A stretch of 64,000 bases of DNA from Pleomorphomonas oryzae DSM 16300 (GTDB lineage Bacteria; Pseudomonadota; Alphaproteobacteria; Rhizobiales; Pleomorphomonadaceae): the NCBI RefSeq assembly GCF_000422965.1, contig NZ_AUHB01000001.1, positions 372,001 through 436,000 of the forward strand, read 5' to 3'. The notes beneath the pieces are model-generated. The model worked only from the letters and a program-made list of their open reading frames with translations. It was not told where the DNA came from and did not search any database. Each line of letters begins with the position of its first letter. Position 1 is the first letter of the stretch. Below, in pieces: positions 43,281-51,639 of this stretch. A program made the position numbers and the translations under genes.

Positions 43281-44291
43281 ATGTCCAACGAAGTCCTGAC
43301 CAACGACAAGCTGCCGGGCGAGAAATCGATCGCCAAGAGCGCTGCCATGACTGATAAGCTCTACCAGCTAGGCGTCCTCCTGAGCCTCATCCTGCTCTGC
43401 GCGGTGATGAGCGTGCTGTCGCCACGCTTCCCGACCATGGATAACCTGATGAACGTCGCCTCGCAGGCGGCGGTCAGCGCCATCGTGTCGATCGGCATGT
43501 TCCTGGCCATCCTGACGGCGGGTATCGATCTGTCCGTTGGTTCCGTGCTGGCGCTATCGACCATGATGATGGGCATCGCCTCGGACCGTTGGGGCTGGGG
43601 CGCCTATCCCTCCATCCTGATGTGCCTCGGCTCGGGCGCCGTGCTCGGCCTTGCCAATGGCCTGCTGCTCACCAAGCTGCGCCTGCCGCATCCGTTCATC
43701 TCGACGCTCGGCATGCAGAAGATGGCCCGCGGCATCGCGCTGTTCGTGACCGCTGCCGCTCCGATCAGCATGTTCCCTGACGAGGTGCAGTATCTCGGCA
43801 ACAACTCGATCGGCCCGGTGCCCGTCAGCTTCATCCTGGTCGGCATCCTCTACATCGGCATGTACTTCTTCCTGACCCGCACCTCGACCGGCCGTTACAT
43901 CTACGCCGTCGGCGGCAACAAGGAAGCGGCGCGCCTGTCGGGCATCAAGGTCAACGGCATCCTGAACCTGGTCTACACGATCTCCGGCTTCACCGCCGCA
44001 CTGGCCGGCCTGGTGCTCGCCGGACGTGTCAACGCGGTCTACCCGCTGGCCGGTCTCGATTACGAAACCGACGCCATCGCCGCGGTGATCATTGGTGGTG
44101 CCAGCTTCTTCGGTGGTGTTGGCTCGATCGCCAACACGATCATCGGTGTGCTGCTGATCGCCGTGCTGCGCAACGGCCTCAACCTTCTCAACGTCGACAG
44201 TGCCTTCCAGACCTTCGCCATCGGTGCGGTGATCGTGGTTGCCGTGGCCGTCGACGTCCTTCGCCAGAATGTCCTGAAGTCCGCACGCTGA
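43281..44291 (+). CDS. iatP: ABC importer permease, probably myo-inositol
   Basis: A 336-residue RbsC-like permease. AILTAGIDLSVGSVLALSTM, NGLLLTKLRLPHPFISTLGM and GGNKEAARLSGIKVNGI are diagnostic, with eight to ten hydrophobic helices. GGAAGGAA precedes the ATG. It has the expected middle place between ATPase and binding protein. Confidence 0.87.
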   Translation: MSNEVLTNDKLPGEKSIAKSAAMTDKLYQLGVLLSLILLCAVMSVLSPRFPTMDNLMNVASQAAVSAIVSIGMFLAILTAGIDLSVGSVLALSTMMMGIASDRWGWGAYPSILMCLGSGAVLGLANGLLLTKLRLPHPFISTLGMQKMARGIALFVTAAAPISMFPDEVQYLGNNSIGPVPVSFILVGILYIGMYFFLTRTSTGRYIYAVGGNKEAARLSGIKVNGILNLVYTISGFTAALAGLVLAGRVNAVYPLAGLDYETDAIAAVIIGGASFFGGVGSIANTIIGVLLIAVLRNGLNLLNVDSAFQTFAIGAVIVVAVAVDVLRQNVLKSAR

Positions 44292-44361
44292 GGCGCCGCG
44301 GACCGATCGACCCGCCCTACGTCCACGACTTGGTTCCGAATTGGTGGAACGGACGTAACGA

Positions 44362-44388
44362 GGCCTCGTAACGAGGAGATACGAGGCC
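44362..44388 (+). repeat. Inverted repeat in the iatP-ibpA gap
   Basis: GGCCTCGT and ACGAGGCC are perfect 8-base arms 11 bp apart, with an extra CGAGG copy between them. It could form an intercistronic hairpin. Confidence 0.4.
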
Positions 44389-44420
44389 GGAAACCGACTA
44401 ATCTTACTGGGAGTGAGACC

Positions 44421-45386
44421 ATGAACCGGAGAACTTTCGTTGCTGCCCTGATGGCCGGTGCCTTCGCCGTCGCAGCGCTGCCTGCTATCACCACCCTCAG
44501 CAGCCCGGCTGCCGCCGCTGAGAAGGTGAAGATCGCCGTCGTCCTCAAGACGCTGTCGAGCCAGTATTGGAAAATCGTCGCCGCCGGCGCTCAGGCCGCT
44601 GCCGACAAGAACAACGTCGACCTCATCCTGCTTGGGCCGCCGACCGAAGATGCCGTCGAGCAGCAGATCAACATGGTTCAGGACGTTCTCGCCCAGAAGC
44701 CTGATGCCCTGATCTTCTCCCCGTCGCAGCCCGACACCGCCGTCAACGTCATCACCAAGGTCCGCAAGGCCGGCGTACCGGTTCTGCTGGTCGACACCGG
44801 CATGCCTGCCAAGTTCACCGACTACGCCTCCTTCATCGGCACCGACAACATCGCGGCCGGCAAGGCGGGTGGCGAGGCACTGCTCAAGGTCCTGAAGAAG
44901 GGCGACAAGGTGCTGCTGCTCGACGGTGCGCCGGGCAACCCGAGCATGACCCAGCGCTGCGATGGCGCCAAGGAAGTGCTGGAAGCTGCTGGCATCGTGA
45001 TCGCCTCGCGCCAGCCGGCCTATTCGGACCGCGAGAAGGCCTACACTGTGACGCAGAACGTCCTACAGTCGACGCCTGACATCGCTGGCGTGTTCGCCGG
45101 CAACGACGAAGAAGCCCTCGGTGCCCTCCGCGCCCTCAAGCAGAGCGGCAAGGAAGTTCCGATCATCGGCGTCGACGCCAACAGCGACAATCTCAAGGCT
45201 ATCCTGGCAGGCGACCTCTATGGCTCCATCGCCCAGGGCAACTACGACATGGGCCGCCTCGGTGTCGAGAAGGCCCTCGAGGTCATCGCCGGCAAGACCA
45301 TCGACAAGCGCATCGACTCCGGCGCCACCTTGATCACCAAGGAAAACGCCCAGAAGCTGGTGGACTTCCGCGCCTCGATCAAGTGA
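44421..45386 (+). CDS. ibpA: Periplasmic sugar-binding protein, probably myo-inositol
   Basis: A 321-residue RbsB-like protein. The signal peptide spans MNRRTFVAALMAGAFAVAAL to a cleavage near AAAAEKVK. The mature part has VVLKTLSSQYWKIVAAGAQA, GTDNIAAGKAGGEALLKVLK and GVFAGNDEEALGALRALKQS, the two-lobe pentose/inositol type. It completes the importer whose promoter carries an IolR-type box. Ligand by context only. Confidence 0.87.
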   Translation: MNRRTFVAALMAGAFAVAALPAITTLSSPAAAAEKVKIAVVLKTLSSQYWKIVAAGAQAAADKNNVDLILLGPPTEDAVEQQINMVQDVLAQKPDALIFSPSQPDTAVNVITKVRKAGVPVLLVDTGMPAKFTDYASFIGTDNIAAGKAGGEALLKVLKKGDKVLLLDGAPGNPSMTQRCDGAKEVLEAAGIVIASRQPAYSDREKAYTVTQNVLQSTPDIAGVFAGNDEEALGALRALKQSGKEVPIIGVDANSDNLKAILAGDLYGSIAQGNYDMGRLGVEKALEVIAGKTIDKRIDSGATLITKENAQKLVDFRASIK

Positions 45387-45414
45387 TCGCTGTCGCGTAG
45401 TGACTGCAAACTCG

Positions 45415-45438
45415 GCGAGGCGGCTTCAACCGCCTCGC
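45415..45438 (+). terminator. Hairpin after ibpA
   Basis: GCGAGGCGG and CCGCCTCGC form a perfect 9-bp stem with a six-base loop, 29 bp after the binding-protein gene; no long U-run. Confidence 0.6.
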
Positions 45439-45625
45439 TACTTGCTTGGACAGCCTCCATGCCACCTCCCCACGTTCCAGCTTCGCCACTTCATTCGGGT
45501 GATGGCTGACCGAGAGGTTTGCCATCACGGAATTTGAATCGTTTTTTTCTCGCCCATTCGCATATGCCGCCGCTCCGCTCCAAATAGAACCGCGCCAGGC
45601 ATCCTAACCACGAGGTACGCATTTC

Positions 45626-46630
45626 ATGTCCGCTTCCGTCCGCATCGGCATCGTCGGCCTAGGTCGGCTCGGCCGACGTCACGCCGAAAATCTGGCCCTC
45701 CGCGTGCCCGGCGCCTCCCTCGTGGCGGCGGCCAGCCCGATTCCGGAGGAACGCGCCTGGGCCGAGGCAACGCTTCCCGGCATCAAGACCTATCCCGGCC
45801 TCACCGAACTGCTCGCCCACCCCGGCCTTGATGCCGTCTGGCTGGTGACCCCGACGTCGCTGCACGCCGATCAGGTGATCGTTGCCCTTGAGGCGGGCAA
45901 GCATGTGTTCTGCGAGAAGCCTCTCGCCTTGGAGACCACCGATTGCGATAAGGTGATCGCCGTCGCCAGCAAGCGGCCAAACCAGTTGGTCATGATCGGC
46001 TTCATGCGCCGGTTCGATCCTGCCTATGCGGAAGCCAAACGGCTGATCGCCGCCGGCGAACTCGGCAAGGTATTCTCGATCAGTTGCCGGTCGGAAGATC
46101 CTGTCGATCCCGATGGGTTCTTCGTGCGCTTCGCGCCGACGTCGGGCGGTATCTTCCTCGACTGCTGCATCCACGACATCGATCTCGTCCGCTGGATGCT
46201 GGATGGAGCCGAGGTGTCGTCCGTGAGCGCGGCCGGCAGCCGCGTGATGTATCCGGCCCTCGGGGACTGCGGTGACGTCGACAACGGCTTTGCCACCGTC
46301 ACCTTCAAGGGCGGACAGGTCGCCACCTTCCACGTCTCCCGGACCTCGCATCGCGGCTACGAGGCGGTGATGACCATCGCCGGCACCAAGGCCGGTCTCG
46401 ACATCGGCCGGAGCGTGCCGCGCCGCCCTGTCGCGCTGGAGACGGCCGGTTGTCAGCAGATCGAAGGCCAAGTCGATTTCTTCGAGCGGTTCGGCGACGC
46501 CTTCCTGCACGAGGCGCGCGCCTTCGTCGAAGCGGTACAGACCGGTGGCCCGACGCCGAGCAGCATCACCGATGCGCGTGAGGCAACGCGACTTGCCTGC
46601 GCCATGCGCCAAGCGCTGGTCGTCGGCTGA
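45626..46630 (+). CDS. Gfo/Idh/MocA-family oxidoreductase, probable inositol-isomer dehydrogenase
   Basis: A 334-residue NAD(P)-dependent oxidoreductase. The Rossmann motif is IGIVGLGRLGRRHAENL; HVFCEKPLALETTD supplies the catalytic Lys of the EKP motif. IHDIDLVRWML carries the active-site Asp and His as in IolG. It is a clear paralog of the iolG at 49556 with the same order of motifs. Placed between the inositol importer and iolE, it may act on scyllo- or another inositol isomer. Exact substrate unknown. A strong terminator follows. Confidence 0.85.
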   Translation: MSASVRIGIVGLGRLGRRHAENLALRVPGASLVAAASPIPEERAWAEATLPGIKTYPGLTELLAHPGLDAVWLVTPTSLHADQVIVALEAGKHVFCEKPLALETTDCDKVIAVASKRPNQLVMIGFMRRFDPAYAEAKRLIAAGELGKVFSISCRSEDPVDPDGFFVRFAPTSGGIFLDCCIHDIDLVRWMLDGAEVSSVSAAGSRVMYPALGDCGDVDNGFATVTFKGGQVATFHVSRTSHRGYEAVMTIAGTKAGLDIGRSVPRRPVALETAGCQQIEGQVDFFERFGDAFLHEARAFVEAVQTGGPTPSSITDAREATRLACAMRQALVVG

Positions 46631-46677
46631 CCGCGTCAAGGGAGCGCGGCGGGGCGCTCCCCCCTTTCGCCGAATGA

Positions 46678-46708
46678 GCCTGGAGACGGCAGCGTCTCCG
46701 GGCTTTTT
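46678..46708 (+). terminator. Rho-independent terminator of the 45626 gene
   Basis: GCCTGGAGACG (46678-46688) pairs with CGTCTCCGGGC (46693-46703), one G-U pair, loop GCAG, followed by TTTTT. Confidence 0.9.
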
Positions 46709-46761
46709 ATTGCAGTGTCTTTTCGGGTGACTTGACCAAGCTGAGCGAGAGCAAACAAAAA

Positions 46762-46789
46762 GCCCTCTGAAGACTTTGCTTCAGAGGGC
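46762..46789 (-). terminator. Rho-independent terminator of iolE
   Basis: GCCCTCTGAAG and CTTCAGAGGGC form a perfect 11-bp stem with a six-base loop. The A-rich tract at 46753-46761 gives a U-run on the minus strand, on the iolE side. Confidence 0.85.
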
Positions 46790-46807
46790 CATGTTCACAC
46801 TGGGATA

Positions 46808-46914
46808 CTAGAGCCTTTCCGGCGAACTCTGGTTCGCCGGAAAGGCTCTAGCTCTTTGGTTCACCGCAATTTCGGACGCAAAACCGGTTCCCACTTTTGC
46901 TGAAATTGCTCTAA
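46808..46914. repeat. Palindromic interspersed repeat element
   Basis: The left part is a perfect 20-bp inverted repeat (46808-46827 with 46832-46851) around TCTG. The right part contains GGACGCAAAACCGGTTCCCA and ends TTGCTCTA, a sequence type widely repeated between genes in Rhizobiales, with GAGC/GCTCTA edges. It lies between two converging terminators and the iolE stop. Confidence 0.65.
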
Positions 46915-46916
46915 AC

Positions 46917-47798
46917 TCAGCGAAGTCCGGCTTCGGCCAGGAAACGCTTCAGGTTGGTGATGCCCATGTTGACGTATTTCTTCGGGTTGGCCTTCTCGGG
47001 GTCCTGCTCGGCCTCGAGCACCACCCAGCCCGAATAGTTCGGCAGTGCCTTGAAGACACCGGTGAAATCGATCGAACCGTCACCAGGCACCGTGTAGACG
47101 CCTTCGAGGACGGCATCGAGGAAAGACCAACCTTCGGCGAGGGCCTTCTTGGCGATCGGCGTACGGACGTCCTTGGTGTGGACGTGGCCGATGCGGTCGG
47201 CATATTTGCGCGCCATGGCCACGGCGTCGCCGCCGCCCCAGGTCATATGACCGGTGTCGAGAAGAAGCTTCACTGCCGGGCCCGTGCCGGCCATGAAGCG
47301 ATCGACCTCTTCCGGCGTCTGCACGACCGTACCCATGTGGTGGTGATAGACGACCTGCAGACCGTAGCCCTTCACCAGTTCGGCAAAGCGGGTCATGCGC
47401 GGCAGGAAGACAGCCCATTCGGCATCGGTGAGCACCGGGCGGCTGGTGAGCGGTGCCGATTTGGTGCCGTGCACGGTGCGGGTGCACTCGCAGACGACCA
47501 GAACTTCGGCGCCCGCTTCCTTGCGCCATTTCAGATCATTTTGAGCGGCGGCAAACTCGGCATCCGCGTCACGCTCAAGCAGGAAGGTGGAATACCAGCC
47601 GGAGACGAAGACCATGCCGTAGTCGGCGAGCAGCTTCTTCAGCGCCGGGCCGTCCTCGGGCAGCTTGTGACCCTTTTCCATGCCCTGAATGCCGGCGTCG
47701 CGCGCTTCGGTCAGGCACTGCTCGACAGAGATGTTGCCACCGATATCCCAGAGGTCGTCATTCGACCAGCAGATGGGGTTGGCGCCAATGCGAATCAT
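46917..47798 (-). CDS. iolE: Myo-inosose-2 dehydratase
   Basis: A 293-residue TIM-barrel enzyme of the xylose-isomerase-like superfamily, dehydrating 2-keto-myo-inositol. IGANPICWSNDDLWDIGG, GMEKGHKLPED, YHHHMGTVVQTPEEVDRFM and LLDTGHMTWGGGD (metal Asp/His) are typical of IolE. GGGAGAGAAGAC precedes the ATG. It is transcribed alone on the minus strand with an IolR-type box 126 bp upstream. Confidence 0.94.
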   Translation of the reverse strand: MIRIGANPICWSNDDLWDIGGNISVEQCLTEARDAGIQGMEKGHKLPEDGPALKKLLADYGMVFVSGWYSTFLLERDADAEFAAAQNDLKWRKEAGAEVLVVCECTRTVHGTKSAPLTSRPVLTDAEWAVFLPRMTRFAELVKGYGLQVVYHHHMGTVVQTPEEVDRFMAGTGPAVKLLLDTGHMTWGGGDAVAMARKYADRIGHVHTKDVRTPIAKKALAEGWSFLDAVLEGVYTVPGDGSIDFTGVFKALPNYSGWVVLEAEQDPEKANPKKYVNMGITNLKRFLAEAGLR

Positions 47799-47923
47799 GT
47801 CTTCTCTCCCAGTAGCCGCACCGGCACGAGCTGTCAGCCGACCGGGCTATTCTTTGCCAAATACGTTATCGGACAGAACCTGAGGTTTGTTCGGGCGCCA
47901 ATCTCTTGGGGTGGTACCGCCAT

Positions 47924-47937
47924 GGAACAAGCATTCC
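47924..47937. promoter_or_regulatory. IolR-type operator upstream of iolE
   Basis: GGAACAAGCATTCC, a perfect GGAA-N6-TTCC, inside the 282-bp region between iolE and the RpiR gene. Confidence 0.7.
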
Positions 47938-48080
47938 GACCTCAGCCCGCTCCAAGGATGATCTTCCACCGTTCCGGACAACATCAGCCGCTGGTTGGAA
48001 ATGGCGAGACTATTCAGGTAAAATAGCCCGGCATGCCCACCGGCCCGATCATTTCCGATCTGATTATTCCTTATTTCATT

Positions 48081-48974
48081 TCATTCGGTATGTAAATTCT
48101 GTTTTTCGCGACCTCGACGAAGGTCGGCTACCGATACGGTGAGCGCCATGGCCACGGTGAGAGTCGCCGCCAGCGATCTGAATCCCTCGAAATCGGCCTC
48201 GACGATTTCGAACCAGGCGCCATTTTCCGGCACCAGCGGGCTGAACGGACTGTCGGTGATCACTACAAGGGGCACCCCTTGCACCGAGACCTGCCGCATA
48301 TGATCCACCGTACTGGACGCATAAGGCGTGAAGCTGATGGCGAAAGCCGCATCCTTGGGACCCGCGAAATTCAGGACTTCACGGTCGATTCCGAGCGGCG
48401 ATCCGATCAGCACGGTGCGGACACCCAATTTTCCGAAGGCATAAGCCATGTAGGAGGTAATGGGATAGGACCGGCGCTGGGCAAGGAGATAGATGGTCTC
48501 GGCGTCGGCGAGAATCCGTGCCGCCTTGTCCATGACGGCTGGATCGATCCGCTCACAGACCCGCTCGACCGAGCGGATTGCCGCCTTGCCGAACCCGTCG
48601 AGCATCGCCGCCGTAACGGGGCGGCCGGACGAGTGGGTGGAGAAAGCATCGAGACGCTCGTCGTAATTGGACGGCCGGTCGCGCAATCGCTCCTGGAAGA
48701 CCACCTGAAGCTCTGAAAAGCCTTTATACCCCATGGCCTTGGCGAACCGAACCAAGGTTGAAGGCTGGACCTTGGCAGCCGACGCGATGCTTGCCACCGT
48801 GCCAAAGGCAATCTCATCGGGTGATTCAACGGCATAGGCGGCGACCTGCGCCAGCCGACGCGGCAGCTTGTCCCGGCGCTCGATGATGACATCGCGCAAG
48901 GCGCGGAATTCCTGCGGCGGTGCCTCCACACTATCGGTGTCCTCGAAATCCATCGGTTCGCTTTCGTCAGTCAT
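48081..48974 (-). CDS. iolR: RpiR-family regulator, IolR-like copy 1
   Basis: A 297-residue regulator: RpiR helix-turn-helix with FGTVASIASAAKVQPSTLVR and FAKAMGYKGFSELQ in the first third, then a SIS sugar-phosphate domain with YLLAQRRSYPITSYMAYAFG and ISFTPYASSTVDHMRQVSVQ. ATG at 48974 follows GAGG; a TTG at 48989 is the longer alternative. It lies between iolE and iolG, divergent from iolG. It probably reads the GGAA-N6-TTCC boxes. A close paralog lies at 50620. Confidence 0.88.
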   Translation of the reverse strand: MTDESEPMDFEDTDSVEAPPQEFRALRDVIIERRDKLPRRLAQVAAYAVESPDEIAFGTVASIASAAKVQPSTLVRFAKAMGYKGFSELQVVFQERLRDRPSNYDERLDAFSTHSSGRPVTAAMLDGFGKAAIRSVERVCERIDPAVMDKAARILADAETIYLLAQRRSYPITSYMAYAFGKLGVRTVLIGSPLGIDREVLNFAGPKDAAFAISFTPYASSTVDHMRQVSVQGVPLVVITDSPFSPLVPENGAWFEIVEADFEGFRSLAATLTVAMALTVSVADLRRGREKQNLHTE

Positions 48975-49180
48975 CCCCGCCTCACTCAAAATCGAATTGG
49001 ATGTTTCAACGCCATTCCACCGTTCCGACCGATACTAACCTACCCGCCTTTGTTTGGTACAGGCAACGAATTCGCCCGGTTTCCTGCAGGATATGCCATA
49101 CCGGCGAGCCAAGGCGCAGATATCTGAAGACCGGGTCGAGTAGCAACGGCGTCGTTTCACCGGCAGTAGCCTCCCATAAT

Positions 49181-49197
49181 TCATTGATAATCAATGA
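49181..49197. promoter_or_regulatory. Second palindrome in the iolR-iolG region
   Basis: TCATTGA and TCAATGA are perfect 7-base arms around TAA. It does not match the IolR box and its reader is unknown. Confidence 0.4.
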
Positions 49198-49326
49198 TAA
49201 TCCTGCGGCCGCCTTCGGAAATATCAAGATCCGACGACGATTGGGAACGCCTCCCCTTCGACCAAATGGTAATGGCCGCACCTATCGTAGCACCCCTATG
49301 GACGCTGGAAGGCCTTGACGCAGCGG

Positions 49327-49352
49327 CGAGATGGAACTTAAATTCCATCTCG
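49327..49352. promoter_or_regulatory. Extended IolR-type operator upstream of iolG
   Basis: Arms CGAGATGGAA and TTCCATCTCG are perfect 10-base inverted repeats around CTTAAA. The core is GGAA-N6-TTCC, and the full symmetrical span is 26 bp, the best IolR-type site in the window. Confidence 0.8.
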
Positions 49353-49555
49353 AAAAAAGACTGTTCCATATTGTCCAACTGATCCTCCTCGGGAGATCAG
49401 TGTGGTGCGAGGCGGAGCAGCCCTGCGACGGTCAATCCCGAAAGAGATTGTGAATCGTTTTCACCTTTAGGCGCGGCGACGGTCTGAAACATCTGACCGA
49501 CGGGGGAAATCCGCGATGCCCCCCACGGAAGACAATCGAGGGAGAAAGCTCAATC

Positions 49556-50551
49556 ATGACACTACGATTTGGATTGCTGGGTGCCGGACGCATCGGCAAG
49601 GTGCACGCTGGCGCCGTCGCCGCCACCCCCGGGGCCAAGCTGGTGGCCGTCGCCGATGCGCTGCCGGAAGCGGCCGCCTTCATCTCGAAATCATCGGGCG
49701 CCGAAGTGCGCACGATCGACGAGATCATGAATGCCAAGGACATCGACGCCGTCCTGATCACCACGCCGACCGACATGCACTCCGATATGATCGAACAGGC
49801 GGCACGCGCCAAGAAGGCCATCTTCTGCGAAAAGCCGATCGATCTCGACCTGAATCGAGTTCGCCGGTGCCTCGATACCGTCGCCAAGGAAAAGGCGGCG
49901 CTGATGATCGGCTTCAACCGCCGCTTCGACCCCAACTTCATGGAAGTGCGCGCGCGCATCGACGCCGGACAGATCGGCGCCGTGGAAATGGTGTCGATTA
50001 CCTCGCGCGATCCGTCGCCGCCGCCGGCCACCTACGTGGCGCGTTCGGGCGGCATGTTCCGCGACATGACCATCCACGACTTCGACATGGCCGCCTTCCT
50101 GCTGGGTGAAGACCCGGTCAAGGTATTCGCCGTCGGTTCGAGCCTGGTCGATCCGGAAATCGGCAAGGCCGGCGATATCGACAGCGGCTCGGTGATCCTC
50201 ACCACCAAGTCGGGCAAGATCGCCCAGATCTCCAATTCGCGCCGCGCCACCTACGGCTACGATCAACGCATCGAGGTGCATGGCTCGAAGGGCATGGTGC
50301 ATGCTGAGAACGTGCGCGCTACAACCGTCGAAGTAGCCAATTCGGAAGGCTATCGTCGCGAGCCGCTGCTCGACTTCTTCATGACCCGCTACACGCAGGC
50401 CTATGCCAACGAGATCGCCTCCTTCATCAAGGCGCTCGAGGCGGGCAAGCCAATGCAGCCGTCGGGTGAGGACGGCCTCAAGGCGCTCGCCATGGCCGAT
50501 GCGGCCATGAAGTCGCTGAAGGAAGGCCGCCAGGTGGAAATCGCCTACTGA
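49556..50551 (+). CDS. iolG: Myo-inositol 2-dehydrogenase
   Basis: A 331-residue Gfo/Idh/MocA enzyme oxidising myo-inositol to 2-keto-myo-inositol with NAD. Rossmann motif GLLGAGRIGKVHAGAVA, catalytic AIFCEKPIDLDLNRV, MIGFNRRFDPNFMEVRARID and DMTIHDFDMAAFLLGEDP (active-site Asp/His) match IolG. It is followed by a hairpin, so it is probably mostly transcribed alone from the strong IolR-type operator region. Confidence 0.94.
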   Translation: MTLRFGLLGAGRIGKVHAGAVAATPGAKLVAVADALPEAAAFISKSSGAEVRTIDEIMNAKDIDAVLITTPTDMHSDMIEQAARAKKAIFCEKPIDLDLNRVRRCLDTVAKEKAALMIGFNRRFDPNFMEVRARIDAGQIGAVEMVSITSRDPSPPPATYVARSGGMFRDMTIHDFDMAAFLLGEDPVKVFAVGSSLVDPEIGKAGDIDSGSVILTTKSGKIAQISNSRRATYGYDQRIEVHGSKGMVHAENVRATTVEVANSEGYRREPLLDFFMTRYTQAYANEIASFIKALEAGKPMQPSGEDGLKALAMADAAMKSLKEGRQVEIAY

Positions 50552-50560
50552 GTCAATCAG

Positions 50561-50585
50561 CGGCCGGCGGAATAACCGCCGGCCG
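50561..50585 (+). terminator. Terminator of iolG
   Basis: CGGCCGGCGG and CCGCCGGCCG are perfect 10-base arms with loop AATAA, then TTCTTCCC. Confidence 0.75.
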
Positions 50586-50619
50586 TTCTTCCCAACGCCC
50601 TGCCGCAGAGTGATCCCGC

Positions 50620-51483
50620 ATGCCCAGTCTTCCAGACCAGCCGGGCAGCCTCCTGCCCGACCGGGCGGCGCTCACTGGCTACCAGCCCCTGAAAGAGGAA
50701 ATCGTCCGGCGGCAGAAGGCCTTGCCCAAACGGCTGCTCCAGATCGCCGCCTTCGCCCTCGACAATCCCGATGAAATCGCCTTCGGAACCGTTTCCTCCA
50801 TTGCGAAGAACGTCGGCGTTCCGCCGTCGGCGATCATCCGCTTCGCCCAGCACTTCGGCTTCGACGGCTTCGTCGAGATGCAACGTCTCTTTCGCGATCG
50901 GATGCGTGAGCGCAGCTCCGAATATGGCGAACGCCTCCATTCGCTGACTCACGGCATCGACCCAGACGATGGTGCAGGAAAGACGCTGGAAGGCTTCCTC
51001 GCAGCGGGTCGCCGCTCGATGGAAAGCGCGCTCCAGTCCGTCAGTCCCGACGTATTCTCGGAGGCGGCGTCGGTTCTCGCCAACGGCGAGACCATCTATC
51101 TCTTGGCGCGTCGGCGGTCGTTCCCGATCGCCAGCTACATGGCTTATGCCTTCGGCAAACTGGGTTTGCGCTGCGAGCTGGCGGGTTCGTCCATGGGCAT
51201 CGATGGCGATCTCCTGCAATTCGCCGGCCCGAAGGACGCGGCCTTCGCCGTCAGTTTTTCGCCTTACGCGTCGGAAACCGTGTCACAGGCGAGAACCCTT
51301 CGTGAGCGAGGGGTGCCGCTGGTGTCGCTGACGGATTCGCCATTCTCTCCCCTTGCCGCGATTTCGAACGTTTGGTTCGAAGTTGTCGAAGCGGACTACG
51401 GTGGCTTTCGTCCGCTCTCCGCCTCGATGGTGCTGGCGCTGGCCCTAAGCGTGGCAGTTGCCGAGAGAAAACAGTGGAGTTGA
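50620..51483 (+). CDS. RpiR-family regulator, IolR-like copy 2
   Basis: A 287-residue paralog of the regulator at 48081. HTH region FGTVSSIAKNVGVPPSAIIR and FAQHFGFDGFVEMQ; SIS domain with YLLARRRSFPIASYMAYAFG, QFAGPKDAAFAVSFSPYASE and LTDSPFSPLAAISNVWFEVV, the last two nearly shared with copy 1. It has only a weak Shine-Dalgarno sequence. It lies between iolG and iolCDB-mmsA, so one copy may govern each half of the pathway. Confidence 0.88.
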   Translation: MPSLPDQPGSLLPDRAALTGYQPLKEEIVRRQKALPKRLLQIAAFALDNPDEIAFGTVSSIAKNVGVPPSAIIRFAQHFGFDGFVEMQRLFRDRMRERSSEYGERLHSLTHGIDPDDGAGKTLEGFLAAGRRSMESALQSVSPDVFSEAASVLANGETIYLLARRRSFPIASYMAYAFGKLGLRCELAGSSMGIDGDLLQFAGPKDAAFAVSFSPYASETVSQARTLRERGVPLVSLTDSPFSPLAAISNVWFEVVEADYGGFRPLSASMVLALALSVAVAERKQWS

Positions 51484-51574
51484 TAGACGCAGGCAGGCCT
51501 CTGGCCGCCCCGGCGCCCTCATTCCGGGATACTACGATGGTCGTAGAACAATAATTTCATCGACCTTTGCGATC

Positions 51575-51588
51575 GGAACGTATATTCT
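51575..51588. promoter_or_regulatory. IolR-type operator upstream of iolC (one mismatch)
   Basis: GGAACGTATATTCT fits GGAA-N6-TTCC except the last base. It is 52 bp before the iolC ATG in an AT-rich stretch. Confidence 0.5.
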
Positions 51589-51639
51589 TATTGTCAAAGC
51601 GCGACACAGCGCGATGACGGAAAGCCCTGCGAGGAAAGA

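Larger units (their letters stand above)
48975..49555. promoter_or_regulatory. Divergent iolR-iolG control region
   Basis: About 580 bp without a supported gene. It contains TCATTGA-TAA-TCAATGA (49181-49197), the 26-bp palindrome with IolR box (49327-49352) and CTGATC-N10-GATCAG near 49380. Short open frames here have no Shine-Dalgarno support. Confidence 0.6.

Noticed and set aside
49181-49378. Minus-strand 65-codon frame in the iolR-iolG region
   Set aside because: It lies across two palindromic operators, lacks a ribosome site and shows no family pattern.
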